A DNA stretch of 64,000 nucleotides, taken from contig NZ_PJIZ01000006.1 in NCBI RefSeq assembly GCF_021596505.1, positions 58,630 to 122,629 on the forward strand, read 5' to 3'. Below are positions 1-8,072 of the stretch, piece by piece. The DNA comes from Nostoc sp. CMAA1605 (GTDB lineage Bacteria; Cyanobacteriota; Cyanobacteriia; Cyanobacteriales; Nostocaceae). Position numbers and translations under genes: made by a program. A model generated the notes under the pieces. It was given only the letters and a program-made list of their open reading frames with translations. It was not told the origin of the DNA and ran no database searches. How positions within the stretch are numbered: the first letter of the stretch is position 1; each line of letters begins with the position of its first letter.

Positions 1-416
1 TTCCCCTGCAATCTTGCTTGCCATGTCAGGGGAATTCCCGCTAAGTCCAACATTTCGAGAATGTTGGTTGCTCCTAATTCATAACTGAGACTAAAACCTA
101 AAATATCAAATTCTTTTAGCTCTCGCTTCGACTCAACCGCAAACAAGGGGGTATTTGTCGCCCTGAGTTTGTCGGCTAAGTCTGTACCTGGTAGGTAAGC
201 GCGATCGCACAACTGTCGGGGTTGGGCATTCAAAATGTTATACAGGATGATATGCCCTAAATTAGATGCACCAACTTCGTATACTTCTGGATAAGTCAAC
301 ACCCAGCGTATAACTGCCTGATTCCAAGGCTTATGTACCGCCAGTTGTTCGTTACCCAAGTAACGGCCTGGTTTTAAGATATCAGATGTGATTAATTGTT
401 CAAATGCAATAGCCAC
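1..416 (-). CDS. B12-binding radical SAM protein, N-terminal part (runs off window)
   Basis: Open frame read from a GTG at 416 down to the window edge, about 138 residues; the C-terminal part lies outside. The visible part contains KPGRYLGNEQLAVHK, TYPEVYEVGASNLGHIILYN and GFSLSYELGATNILEMLDL. I recognise these as the start of the large cyanobacterial TIGR03960-type proteins, which combine an N-terminal cobalamin-binding-like region with a radical SAM domain. The CxxxCxxC cluster motif would lie beyond the window, so the radical SAM part is inferred from family resemblance only. No ATG precedes the GTG in frame. Substrate unknown. Confidence 0.7.
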   Translation of the reverse strand, partial: MAIAFEQLITSDILKPGRYLGNEQLAVHKPWNQAVIRWVLTYPEVYEVGASNLGHIILYNILNAQPRQLCDRAYLPGTDLADKLRATNTPLFAVESKRELKEFDILGFSLSYELGATNILEMLDLAGIPLTWQARLQG

Positions 417-578
417 TTTGCCAACTTTGCGCTACTCGAATTACAGCTACGTCTTCCCTCCAACATTAGCATTGATTAGCTATTTGGGTGGCTTTTGTTG
501 TAGCAAGTTACAAGTGTTTTACACTTAGTTGCTCAAAGGCGTGGCTTGTGTTAATCTAGCGAGCCTGTGTGCAAGAAG

Positions 579-887
579 TTATCCCTGAGATATCTCGAAA
601 ATCTGATCAAGTTGAGTCAACTCTAAAACTATTTTGATCGCTGGGGATACGGAATCAAGCTGAAAGCCTTTGCCTAGATTCTGAGCTAACTTCAGCGCAG
701 ATACTAAAGCCATCAGTCCAGAACTGTCACAAGAATCTACTGCTGCTAGGTCTACTAATAACCCAGCCACATCTTCTTGAGCTAGCGTTGTGGACAACTC
801 TCGCTCAAACTCCAGCGCGTTAGTTGCATTTAGGCAGTTATGGGGACAAGTAACTGCTACCTTTTGACTCTTTAGTAGTGCTTGCAT
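579..887 (-). CDS. STAS domain protein (anti-sigma factor antagonist type)
   Basis: 102 residues, a complete single STAS domain. The segment VDLAAVDSCDSSGLMALVSA carries the conserved DSSG, whose serine is the site phosphorylated by RsbW/SpoIIAB-type kinases in this family. Such proteins switch partner proteins by binding an anti-sigma kinase when unphosphorylated. No kinase gene is adjacent; an RsbW-like ATPase lies far away at 41643-42104 and a link is only speculation. The ATG at 887 is the natural start. Followed by a long AT-rich upstream region. Confidence 0.85.
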   Translation of the reverse strand: MQALLKSQKVAVTCPHNCLNATNALEFERELSTTLAQEDVAGLLVDLAAVDSCDSSGLMALVSALKLAQNLGKGFQLDSVSPAIKIVLELTQLDQIFEISQG

Positions 888-1368
888 ATAGGCATCCTAA
901 TCAGAGTTATTTAACCATGAAGCTTGAATTTATTTGAACATAAACTGTCAGCTCATACATCGACCAGATGTCTTACATCTCTTTGCTGAATCTTTATTTT
1001 TTTCCTGTGTATGTTTAAAGTTGTCATAATTTCGGAGTAAAAAGTATTTATATATACTTTTTTTCTAATGAGTTACCAAAAAAATCAACATAGATAACCA
1101 CAAAGCAAAAGACGGGAAAACAGTCATCCATAATTGTGCGGAAAAATCATGCCCGTCTTGAGAGGTACAGCAAATTGAATTGTTATATGGCCAGGGTTGA
1201 AGGGCATTTGCTGTTGATGATATTTGTGGCAACTGTTAAGTTTAATCAGGAACTATCTACTTGAATTAAGTGTGATTTAAATCACTAGTACAATAGTGTG
1301 ACAATCACATTTTATACTGAGCTTCATCCTGGATAATTTAGTATCACTTTATATTGGGTTCATTACCT
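888..1368. other. Intergenic region, no gene seen
   Basis: About 480 bases, AT-rich, between the divergent STAS gene and the small protein gene at 1369. It should hold the promoters of both. I see no open frame with coding character, no clear terminator and no tandem repeat. Confidence 0.5.
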
Positions 1369-1569
1369 ATGAGAACTAGATACGTAATTCGTCAGTTAGT
1401 GCAGAAAGCCCTCGATATCAAGAAATTAACTCCAGAGATAGAGAATGAAATCAACTCCGAATTGACTCAACAAGGTTACATATCGGATGTAGATTACGAG
1501 GCTTTGGAATTGTTAATGACCGAAATGGATGCTGGGCGTATTCAGTTAGTGCCAAGTCTGGGATATTAA
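1369..1569 (+). CDS. Small hypothetical protein (66 aa)
   Basis: A 66-residue protein starting MRTRYVIRQLVQKAL. I prefer the ATG at 1369 over an upstream in-frame TTG at 1354. It is rich in charged residues and probably all helical (LTPEIENEINSELTQQGYIS, then a Glu/Leu-rich stretch), with no membrane segment or signal peptide. It resembles small uncharacterised cyanobacterial proteins, but I cannot name a family. It stands alone, 120 bases ahead of the aminotransferase gene, and could be co-transcribed with it. Confidence 0.6.
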   Translation: MRTRYVIRQLVQKALDIKKLTPEIENEINSELTQQGYISDVDYEALELLMTEMDAGRIQLVPSLGY

Positions 1570-1691
1570 ATTTCATTGATGACAAGCATCTAGAAAACCT
1601 GCTGCTTCTACACGATATTTACTATTTATTTACCTGGTGTGGCGTAAACTGTGCTAGTGAGTCTTCACTTGTGCATTAGTAAAAAGTCGCC

Positions 1692-2864
1692 ATGCAGCCT
1701 GCTAAACGTTTAGAAAAAATTCCTCCTTATCTATTTGCTGAGATTAACCGCAAACGGGAAGAACTTGTCGCCCAAGGAGTTGACATCATTAATATGGCAG
1801 TGGGTGATCCTGATAAGCCAACTCCTGCTCATATTCTCCAGGCCATGCACACAGCAATTGATCAAGCGAGTAATCATAATTATCCACCCTATGATGGTAT
1901 GCCAGCTTTTCGGGAAGCAGCAGTGGAGTGGATGAAAAGGCGTTTTGGTGTTGCAGGATTAAACCCGAATACAGAGGTTATATCTTCCATTGGTTCTAAG
2001 GAAGCTATACATAATACTTTCTTAGCTTTTGTAGAAGCAGGGGACTATGTATTAATACCTGATCCTGGTTATCCCGTGTATCGAACTGCCACAATTTTTG
2101 CTGGGGGTGAGCCATTTACTATGCCTCTAAAGGCAGAAAATAAATTCTTACCTGACCTTAGTCTCATTCCTGAAACTGTAGCCCGAAAAGCAAAACTATT
2201 GTGGATTAATTACCCAAATAATCCCACTGGGGCTTTAGCTACCCTAGAGTTTTTCGAGGAATTGGTGGCGTTTTGTCGGCATTATGAGATTTTGCTGTGT
2301 CATGATCATGCCTATTCCGAAATGGCTTACGATGGTTACAAGCCACCGAGTGTATTGCAAGTACCATGTGCTAAAGATGTGGCTATTGAATTCCACAGTC
2401 TGTCTAAATCTTACAATATGACAGGTTGGCGGATTGGTTTTGTCGTGGGCAATGCCAACGGGATTAAAGCTTTAAGCCAAGTCAAAACCAATGTCGATTC
2501 GGGCGTGTTTAAAGCTATTCAACAGGCAGCGATCGCAGCTTACAATACTGATGAAGCTGAATTAACGAGTTTGATGTCAGTGTATCAAAATCGCCGTGAC
2601 ATAGTTATTCAAGGACTACAATCTTTAGGCTGGCCTATTGAACCACCAAAAGCCACTCTCTACGTTTGGGTACAAGTACCTTCAGGATATTCTTCTATTG
2701 AATTTGCTAACCTCCTCCTAGATAAATGCGGTATCTTAGTCCCTCCAGGTAACGGCTACGGTGCATCAGGAGAAGGTTACATCAGAATTGCGTTGACTAT
2801 CTCTGACGAACGTTTACAAACAGCAATAGAACGGATGCGAGATGCGGGAATTCGCTACAGTTGA
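1692..2864 (+). CDS. LL-diaminopimelate aminotransferase-like class I/II aminotransferase
   Basis: 390 residues, a full fold-type I PLP enzyme. The PLP lysine lies in HSLSKSYNMTGWRIGFVVGN (near residue 239), the WINYPNNPTGA segment binds cofactor, and the C-terminal substrate-binding arginine is likely in EGYIRIAL. The N-terminus (KRLEKIPPYLFAEINRKREE, then NMAVGDPDKPTP) resembles the DapL group that makes LL-diaminopimelate from tetrahydrodipicolinate for lysine and peptidoglycan. Many paralogues of this subclass act on other amino acids, so substrate assignment is tentative. It is monocistronic and followed by a TTTTGGA tandem repeat. Confidence 0.85.
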   Translation: MQPAKRLEKIPPYLFAEINRKREELVAQGVDIINMAVGDPDKPTPAHILQAMHTAIDQASNHNYPPYDGMPAFREAAVEWMKRRFGVAGLNPNTEVISSIGSKEAIHNTFLAFVEAGDYVLIPDPGYPVYRTATIFAGGEPFTMPLKAENKFLPDLSLIPETVARKAKLLWINYPNNPTGALATLEFFEELVAFCRHYEILLCHDHAYSEMAYDGYKPPSVLQVPCAKDVAIEFHSLSKSYNMTGWRIGFVVGNANGIKALSQVKTNVDSGVFKAIQQAAIAAYNTDEAELTSLMSVYQNRRDIVIQGLQSLGWPIEPPKATLYVWVQVPSGYSSIEFANLLLDKCGILVPPGNGYGASGEGYIRIALTISDERLQTAIERMRDAGIRYS

Positions 2865-2878
2865 TAGCGAGTACACCA

Positions 2879-2909
2879 ATTTTGGATTTTGGATTTTGGA
2901 TTTTGGATT
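2879..2909. repeat. STRR, TTTTGGA heptamer x4
   Basis: Four head-to-tail copies of a 7-base unit just after the aminotransferase stop codon, a typical short tandemly repeated repetitive sequence of heterocystous cyanobacteria. Confidence 0.9.
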
Positions 2910-3001
2910 AAAAGCTTAGATTCATAGCCTATTCCAGAATCTTGAAACAATACCACTTGTCCCAATTTGGTATAACACCTGACACAGCTATAGTCTCACC
3001 C

Positions 3002-3076
3002 CACTCAATACTCAGCACTCAACACTCAGCACTCAACACTCAGCACTCAACACTCAGCACTCAGCACTCAGCACTC
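3002..3076. repeat. STRR, CACTCAG/CACTCAA heptamers
   Basis: About ten heptamers alternating between two variants. Its left edge is intergenic and its right edge encodes the last residues and stop of the minus-strand gene ending at 3061, so the repeat has grown into the coding end. Confidence 0.9.
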
Positions 3077-3426
3077 CTCACTCTCTCCTGATAAGCTTGC
3101 CAAAGTTGGTGAATAAACTGATGGAGTTTGCTTGTAGCTGTTGTGTCTAGTTCTGATTTTGGTTCTTTAGCCAAAAGTTGACCTAAAAAGGTGATGACTT
3201 CTGTGTCTAGGGCTGGCCGAAACAACTCACCAGGCCACAACAAGTCAGAACCATCCCGCAAGTCAGTAATTGTGGGTATTTCTGGGGTGTGTGTGACTAG
3301 GAGTAAGGGACGCACCCAGCATAACTGACGGGAAACCACAACTTGAATTACTTCCGCATACAGATTTTGATCATCATGCTCTAAAGACACTATTTGTCCT
3401 GGTTGAAAATCAAAACTCATGTCCAT
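3061..3426 (-). CDS. Hypothetical cyanobacterial protein
   Basis: About 121 residues if it starts at MDMSFDFQPGQIVSLEH (ATG at 3426; another ATG lies at 3420, and an open extension reaches 3513 without a clear ribosome-binding site). The N-terminal half looks like a small beta-rich domain (QIVSLEH, LYAEVIQVV, CWVRPLLLV); the C-terminal half is helical (KLHQFIHQLWQAYQERV). No membrane segment. The final residues and stop lie in the heptamer repeat, so the C-terminus may have been altered by repeat expansion. No function can be assigned. Confidence 0.6.
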   Translation of the reverse strand: MDMSFDFQPGQIVSLEHDDQNLYAEVIQVVVSRQLCWVRPLLLVTHTPEIPTITDLRDGSDLLWPGELFRPALDTEVITFLGQLLAKEPKSELDTTATSKLHQFIHQLWQAYQERVRSAEC

Positions 3427-3706
3427 AATTACTTGATTTAAGGCAGTAGCACGGATTAGTTGATGGTTTCTTCTAACCTTATTGTAGAAGTGAAAGGGAC
3501 GAATTACCGTCAAGCTCAGTAGAATGATGGGGAGAACCCGACACCTGAAAACCCTCTTCCCTTCTATCTTCTACCTTTTCGACGGGGAACTTTTGATCAA
3601 ATATCAGGTTTTGGTAAAAATGCCCTAGAATAAGTGAATAACTGTTAAGCGATCGCCTAAACAGAACCCTGTTGTAGTAAACCAGCAAATTAGAAGAGCA
3701 AAAGTC

Positions 3707-3988
3707 GTGTCAGTCGAAACCATTGAGAAGCGTTCTACATCCCGCAAGCTTGCGCCTCGGTATCGCGTTTTGCTCCATAATGACGACTACAACTCTATGG
3801 AGTATGTGGTACAAGTGCTAATCACTACAGTACCCAGCCTGACCCAGCCCCAAGCTGTCAGCATTATGATGGAAGCCCACACCAATGGGCTAGCTTTAGT
3901 CATTACCTGCGCGCAAGAACACGCCGAGTTTTATTGTGAAACTCTCAAAAGTCATGGACTTAGTAGTACGATAGAACCTGAAGAATAG
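3707..3988 (+). CDS. clpS: ATP-dependent Clp protease adaptor ClpS
   Basis: 93 residues starting with GTG at 3707. The core RYRVLLHNDDYNSMEYVV is the ClpS N-degron-binding signature (usually NDDYTPMEFV), followed by a histidine-containing helix MMEAHTNGLALV and the late strand that contacts ClpC/ClpA. ClpS delivers proteins with destabilising N-termini to the Clp chaperone-protease. Cyanobacteria carry ClpS1 and ClpS2; I cannot say which this is. It lies 59 bases ahead of a CPBP membrane protease gene on the same strand. Confidence 0.93.
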   Translation: MSVETIEKRSTSRKLAPRYRVLLHNDDYNSMEYVVQVLITTVPSLTQPQAVSIMMEAHTNGLALVITCAQEHAEFYCETLKSHGLSSTIEPEE

Positions 3989-4047
3989 TTGTGAGTCATT
4001 AGTCATAATCTGAAATGATCAAGTTGTGACTTTGGACTCAATTCGAT

Positions 4048-4872
4048 ATGAAAATTAATTTGATGAACTTAGCTCAACGCCCCGCCCCCATTCGGCTGGG
4101 TTGTTTTATTTTAGTCCTATTATTGCTGTGGTTGCCTATAGCTGCACCAATTTATTTACTAGTAGATGATTCTAATAGAGTCAGCATCATCACAATGGTG
4201 GTGTTATATGTAGAGTTTATTTTCCTGTTGAGATTCTGGGGTCAAAAAGTCTATCAGCAACCACAGATATTAAAGCTTTATGGGTTGAAGTTCACACGAC
4301 GTAATGGTGTAGAACTACTTTTTGGATTTATTTTAGGCATAATTAATATTTTTATTTTATTTGGAGCGCAAAGTCTTTTAGGTTGGCTAGTTTGGCAGTC
4401 ACCGAAAATCTTTCTGCCAAAGCTAATTTTAGAAGGGTTACTTGTGGGTATTGGTGTAGGGTTTGCGGAAGAATTATTATTTCGTGGCTGGTTATTAGAT
4501 GAGTTGCAAAGAGATTACACTCAGCCTGTAGCATTGTGGACAGATGCACTCATATTTGCAGCTTTACACTTTATCAAACCACTAGCAGCAATTATTGAAA
4601 CATTGCCACAGTTTCCCGCTTTAGTCTTGTTAGGTTTAACGCAGGTATGGGGAAAGCGTTGGCGGCGGGGACTTTTGGGCTTACCTATAGGTTTACATGG
4701 TGGTTTAGTAGGTGGTTACTACATTATTAATGTGGGGGGATTAAGTCAATATTCTGGTCGAGTTCCCAACTGGGTAACTGGCGTTAATAATAATCCCTTA
4801 CAAGGATTAATGGGGGTATTTTTTATGAGTATCTTAGCAATATGGATGTGGCGGCGGAGTGTGAAAGGTTAA
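4048..4872 (+). CDS. CPBP family intramembrane glutamic protease
   Basis: 274 residues with about seven hydrophobic segments. The three CPBP (Abi) motifs are present in order: FAEELLFRGWLLDEL (EExxxR, near residue 145), ALIFAALHFIKP (FxxxH) and GLPIGLHGGLVGGYY (third motif with His). The paired glutamates and two histidines form the active site in this family (Rce1-like). In bacteria such proteins process membrane proteins or give bacteriocin immunity; the substrate here is unknown. It overlaps the next gene by one base, which suggests an operon. Confidence 0.9.
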   Translation: MKINLMNLAQRPAPIRLGCFILVLLLLWLPIAAPIYLLVDDSNRVSIITMVVLYVEFIFLLRFWGQKVYQQPQILKLYGLKFTRRNGVELLFGFILGIINIFILFGAQSLLGWLVWQSPKIFLPKLILEGLLVGIGVGFAEELLFRGWLLDELQRDYTQPVALWTDALIFAALHFIKPLAAIIETLPQFPALVLLGLTQVWGKRWRRGLLGLPIGLHGGLVGGYYIINVGGLSQYSGRVPNWVTGVNNNPLQGLMGVFFMSILAIWMWRRSVKG

Positions 4873-5174
4873 TGATGAATAAATACGGTGTGATTTTATT
4901 AATATTAATATTAATAGTATCTTGCTCTTGGATGTCTCCTGCTTGGGCTATAGTCTGCCGCCACTATGAAGGACATGAAATTTGCATTCTCAGTATCAAA
5001 CGTAGTGCGAAAAAATATTGGGAATATCAAGCATCTGTAAGTGTTGATGGAGTGAAAACACCTGTAGAAATTTACAATTGTCGAGGTAAGTTTAAATTAC
5101 AAAAAGATAGGAATGTCATTCAATTTACTGAGAATAGTCCTGGTGAAATGATTTGTAGTTTTTTTAATAAATAG
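4872..5174 (+). CDS. Small secreted hypothetical protein
   Basis: 100 residues from the ATG at 4872 (TAATG overlap with the upstream stop; a second ATG follows at 4875). It begins with a signal peptide (GVILLILILIVSCSW, cleavage likely after SPAWA), followed by a small domain with four cysteines (IVCRHYEGHEICIL, YNCRGKF, MICSFF) that could make two disulfides in the periplasm. Translational overlap couples it to the CPBP protease, but no functional link is known. Confidence 0.7.
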   Translation: MMNKYGVILLILILIVSCSWMSPAWAIVCRHYEGHEICILSIKRSAKKYWEYQASVSVDGVKTPVEIYNCRGKFKLQKDRNVIQFTENSPGEMICSFFNK

Positions 5175-5307
5175 GTAATTACAATTATTTTTGTGCTATA
5201 GCAATATATAAGTCAAATTCACAATTACTACATGGTAGGTAATGACTGTTTAAGGAAATATTAACTAAATTTTATTATTTAACTTTAGTTAATGAAAAGG
5301 AGTATTT

Positions 5308-5529
5308 ATGAATACAGATGCAGCTTTATGGCAAGCCGTTCTTAAAATGCCAGATGTTCTTAAGACAGAACTTTTACATTATGCAGAATATTTACTAGCA
5401 AATTACCCAAATCTTACAAAACCAACGGAAAAGCTTGAAAAACAACATGGTTATGGTAGTTGGGCTACTCAAATCATTATGTCTGATGATTTTGATGAAC
5501 CACTAGCAGATTTAGAGGAATATATGTAA
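5308..5529 (+). CDS. DUF2281-type antitoxin of a PIN toxin-antitoxin pair
   Basis: 73 residues with a good ribosome-binding site (AAAAGGAG) upstream of the ATG at 5308. It has a helical N-terminus (LLHYAEYLLANYP) and an acidic, glycine-containing tail (GYGSWATQIIMSDDFDEP) typical of DUF2281 antitoxins, where the tail occupies the toxin active site. It ends two bases before the PIN-domain gene, the classic antitoxin-first order. Confidence 0.8.
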   Translation: MNTDAALWQAVLKMPDVLKTELLHYAEYLLANYPNLTKPTEKLEKQHGYGSWATQIIMSDDFDEPLADLEEYM

Positions 5530-5530
5530 G

Positions 5531-5920
5531 ATGAAATATCTTTTAGACACTCATACATTCCTTTGGTATTTACTTGGCGATCGCAATTTAGGACTGAAGG
5601 CAAAGGAAATTATTGATACTAAAGAGAATTTACATTTTAGTATTGTTAGTTTATGGGAAATTGCCATTAAAATTAACATTGGCAAGCTGACAATTAATCG
5701 ACCGATTGACGGGTTGTTGGCAGAATTGCAGTATATCAATGCTCAAATTTTATCTATAGGATTTGAAGACATTGAATTATATGCTAAACTCTCTTTTCCA
5801 ACTAACCATCGTGATCCATTTGATCGGCTTATGGTGGCGCAAGCAATGAATCATGGGTTAGTTTTATTGAGCCGAGATTCAGCTTTTGATGCTTATTCAA
5901 TTCAGAGGTTATGGTTATAA
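5531..5920 (+). CDS. PIN domain toxin (VapC-like ribonuclease)
   Basis: 129 residues, one PIN domain. The acidic metal ligands are visible: LLDTHTFLWYL (first Asp), SIVSLWEIAIK (Glu), HRDPFDRLMVAQA (Asp) and LLSRDSAFDAY (Asp). VapC-like toxins cut tRNA or rRNA when released from the antitoxin. Spacing of one base from the antitoxin gene indicates co-translation. It ends tail to tail with the pentapeptide gene, with a 6-base overlap of coding ends. Confidence 0.88.
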   Translation: MKYLLDTHTFLWYLLGDRNLGLKAKEIIDTKENLHFSIVSLWEIAIKINIGKLTINRPIDGLLAELQYINAQILSIGFEDIELYAKLSFPTNHRDPFDRLMVAQAMNHGLVLLSRDSAFDAYSIQRLWL

Positions 5921-6556
5921 CCTTTTCTCCATTAAAGTACCGACTAAACAAGCTTTCTCTAAATTCACACCATTTAAATTCGCACCTTCCAACTCAGCAC
6001 AAAGCAAGTTAGCCCCGATGAAATTCGCCCCGGCTAAATTCGCCCCTCGTAAATCAGCTTCTTCTAAATTGGCTTCACTCAACAACGCCCCTTGCAAGTC
6101 AGCGCGGCTTAAGTCTGCGCCTTTGAGATTTGCACCCGTTAAGTTAGCACCCCGCAAATCAGCACCGCGTAAATCAACGCCTTGCAAATTAACGTTCATC
6201 AAATTAGCACCACTTAAAAAAGCACCAGCTAGGGACACATCACTCAGTCTTGCGCCCATCAAGCTAGCACCACGCAAGTTACTACCTCGTAAGTCAGCAC
6301 CAGTTAAATCTGCTTGCATGAGGTTAGCCCCCATCAGATTAGCGCGTAAGTCGGTGGCTTGGAGGTTAGCACCCATTAAATTTGCGCCTTCTAAATGTCC
6401 GCCTTCGAGTTTAGAACCTGTAAAATTAGTCCCGACAAGGGTAGCACCGGCTAAATTAATGCGGCTTAAATCCAGTTGAGAGAGTTCCTCATCTTCTAAA
6501 TTTACCCCTGGAAGATGTTTCAGTTGTCCTTGTTTGATAGCTTCAATATTCATCAT
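5915..6556 (-). CDS. Pentapeptide repeat protein
   Basis: 213 residues, nearly all A(D/N)LxG pentapeptides from about residue 30 to 205 (for example GADLRGSNLRGASLMGARLS). Such repeats form a right-handed quadrilateral beta helix; the N-terminal 25 residues are non-repetitive. Start is the ATG at 6556 (or 6553). Its start overlaps the stop of the upstream DICT/HD gene (ATGATGA), so the two are probably translationally coupled. Function is not known for most cyanobacterial members; there is no signal peptide. Confidence 0.93.
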   Translation of the reverse strand: MMNIEAIKQGQLKHLPGVNLEDEELSQLDLSRINLAGATLVGTNFTGSKLEGGHLEGANLMGANLQATDLRANLMGANLMQADLTGADLRGSNLRGASLMGARLSDVSLAGAFLSGANLMNVNLQGVDLRGADLRGANLTGANLKGADLSRADLQGALLSEANLEEADLRGANLAGANFIGANLLCAELEGANLNGVNLEKACLVGTLMEKRL

Positions 6557-7932
6557 GGGTAAATTCTCATCTCTTCACTGGCCTGGTTTTGACTTTGCCA
6601 CCGGGAATCAAGCAGCCACATACCTGTGCTAGCTTTGGTTGTCATTAGGGGTAAGTCTAAACCCTGTTGTAAGCCCATAACTAACAAAGTGAGTGCATCT
6701 AATAGTTTAGGGTCAAAGCGGTGAGATTGTTGTCTACATTCGGCTAAGGCTTGAGCAAATATTTCTTCTCGTGGCTGCTGGGAAGATTTTTGTTGATTAA
6801 CTCGCCATTGAAATTCAGCAACTAAAGCCAAAATTCTGGACTCTAAAGGAATCGCATCACCGACTAATCCGGCTGGTTCTCCTGTACCATCCCAATGTTC
6901 GGTTTGGTGTGTGATAATTTGGGCTACTGCCCTTAATCTGGGCATTTTTCGTAATACTTGCGCGCCTGGAACTAGTGGACAACTAGGTGCGGTTTCTTGC
7001 TGATTTGTAGTATGACTGCTAGTGAGGACACTGGGTGCTGTGCGGAATGGATCTATGCGATGTAATAATGCTGCTAGTTTTAGTCTTTTGATTTGCCATG
7101 CAGGGAGATCCAGAAGTTGCGCCATTGTTTCCGCGATCGCACTCACTTCCGTGGCGGCCATAGGATTATTAATATCCCCTAGTTCCATCAACTGCGCCAT
7201 CCGCAAAAATGCTTGCACTTCGTTAGAAAGCAAGTTGCTATCTAAGGCTTGCTGACGCATTGTGGTAGGAATTGATAGTTGTTCCTGTCCAGTTTGCAAA
7301 TAATCTACAACACGGGAGACAACTGTACTTAAGTCTTCTGGGTTAATGATGGCTGGGGGAATGGCTTGTTGATGCGCCGAGAGTTTCTGTGCTAATTCTG
7401 GATTGTACTTTTGAATGTGAGCGATCGCTAATTCTGCTGTCTCACTCACCAACGTCGGCTCAAATGTCCACAACCCATAAAACTTACGCTCTAAATCGGT
7501 AGCAGGTAATCCTCTGGCACCATAATCAGCATCTGACAACTCTTGACAAAGTACCATTGCTGTGTATTTGGGCGATAAAATAATCAAATGCCATTCCTGT
7601 GCCACTGGATCAGTTTCATCCAGTCCTATCAAGTCCACATTCGACAATTGACTAGTAGGATGTTCCACAAAGCCCGTATCTGGTGCAGCCATAATCACGA
7701 TTTGGCGGCTATTTTTGGCAATGTCTGCGTATCTTTCCGCCTCCTGCAAATACCACTTACCTCGTTGAAAAGCTGTGATGACTAGGGGTGTGCTGTCATC
7801 GCTTAATATGTGGTCTTCCAGCGCATGGCACAAAGCCACCAGCGTATTTTTATAATACACCCCAAAGTGAATCGGCCTAACAGTCGAGCGATGGGCGGTT
7901 TCTAGTAGTTGGAGAATTGAACCTTCTAGCAT
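6553..7932 (-). CDS. DICT sensory domain protein with degenerate HD-GYP domain
   Basis: 459 residues from the ATG at 7932 (MLEGSILQLLETAHRS). An open extension to 7998 only translates a GGCAGGGG repeat into Pro/Leu and is discarded. Residues 1-170 look like a DICT domain (FGVYYKNTLVALCHALEDHI, then WHLIILSPKYTAMVLCQ). The C-terminal 220 residues resemble an HD-GYP domain: LKLAALLHRIDPFRT where HDIGK is expected, and HWDGTGEPAGLVGDAIPLES where HHERxDGTGYP is expected. The HD doublet and GYP are changed, so phosphodiesterase activity on cyclic di-GMP is doubtful; a signalling scaffold is possible. Confidence 0.75.
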   Translation of the reverse strand: MLEGSILQLLETAHRSTVRPIHFGVYYKNTLVALCHALEDHILSDDSTPLVITAFQRGKWYLQEAERYADIAKNSRQIVIMAAPDTGFVEHPTSQLSNVDLIGLDETDPVAQEWHLIILSPKYTAMVLCQELSDADYGARGLPATDLERKFYGLWTFEPTLVSETAELAIAHIQKYNPELAQKLSAHQQAIPPAIINPEDLSTVVSRVVDYLQTGQEQLSIPTTMRQQALDSNLLSNEVQAFLRMAQLMELGDINNPMAATEVSAIAETMAQLLDLPAWQIKRLKLAALLHRIDPFRTAPSVLTSSHTTNQQETAPSCPLVPGAQVLRKMPRLRAVAQIITHQTEHWDGTGEPAGLVGDAIPLESRILALVAEFQWRVNQQKSSQQPREEIFAQALAECRQQSHRFDPKLLDALTLLVMGLQQGLDLPLMTTKASTGMWLLDSRWQSQNQASEEMRIYP

Positions 7933-7933
7933 A

Positions 7934-8072
7934 GGCAGGGGGCAGGGGAGGCAGGGGGGCAGGGGAGGCAGGGGAAGCAGGGGGGACAGGGGAAGCAAAG
8001 AAGAAAAACTAATGAGTCATTACTCACAACTCAGCACTCAGCACTCAGCACTCACAACTCAGCACTCACTAA
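7934..8072. repeat. GGCAGGGG and CACTCAG tandem repeats
   Basis: A block of GGCAGGGGA/G units (7934-7997) followed, after a short spacer, by CACTCAG heptamers (8031-8070). It fills the gap between two minus-strand genes, and the right end again forms the 3' end of a coding region (stop at 8052). Confidence 0.85.

Noticed and set aside
5886..6479. 197-codon open frame on the plus strand rich in KFAP/KSAP repeats
   Set aside because: It is the antisense reading of the pentapeptide repeat gene; the repeat nature of that gene leaves other frames open.
7933..7998. N-terminal extension of the DICT/HD gene (Pro/Leu-rich)
   Set aside because: Translated GGCAGGGG repeat; MLEGSILQLLETAHRS at 7932 is the natural start.
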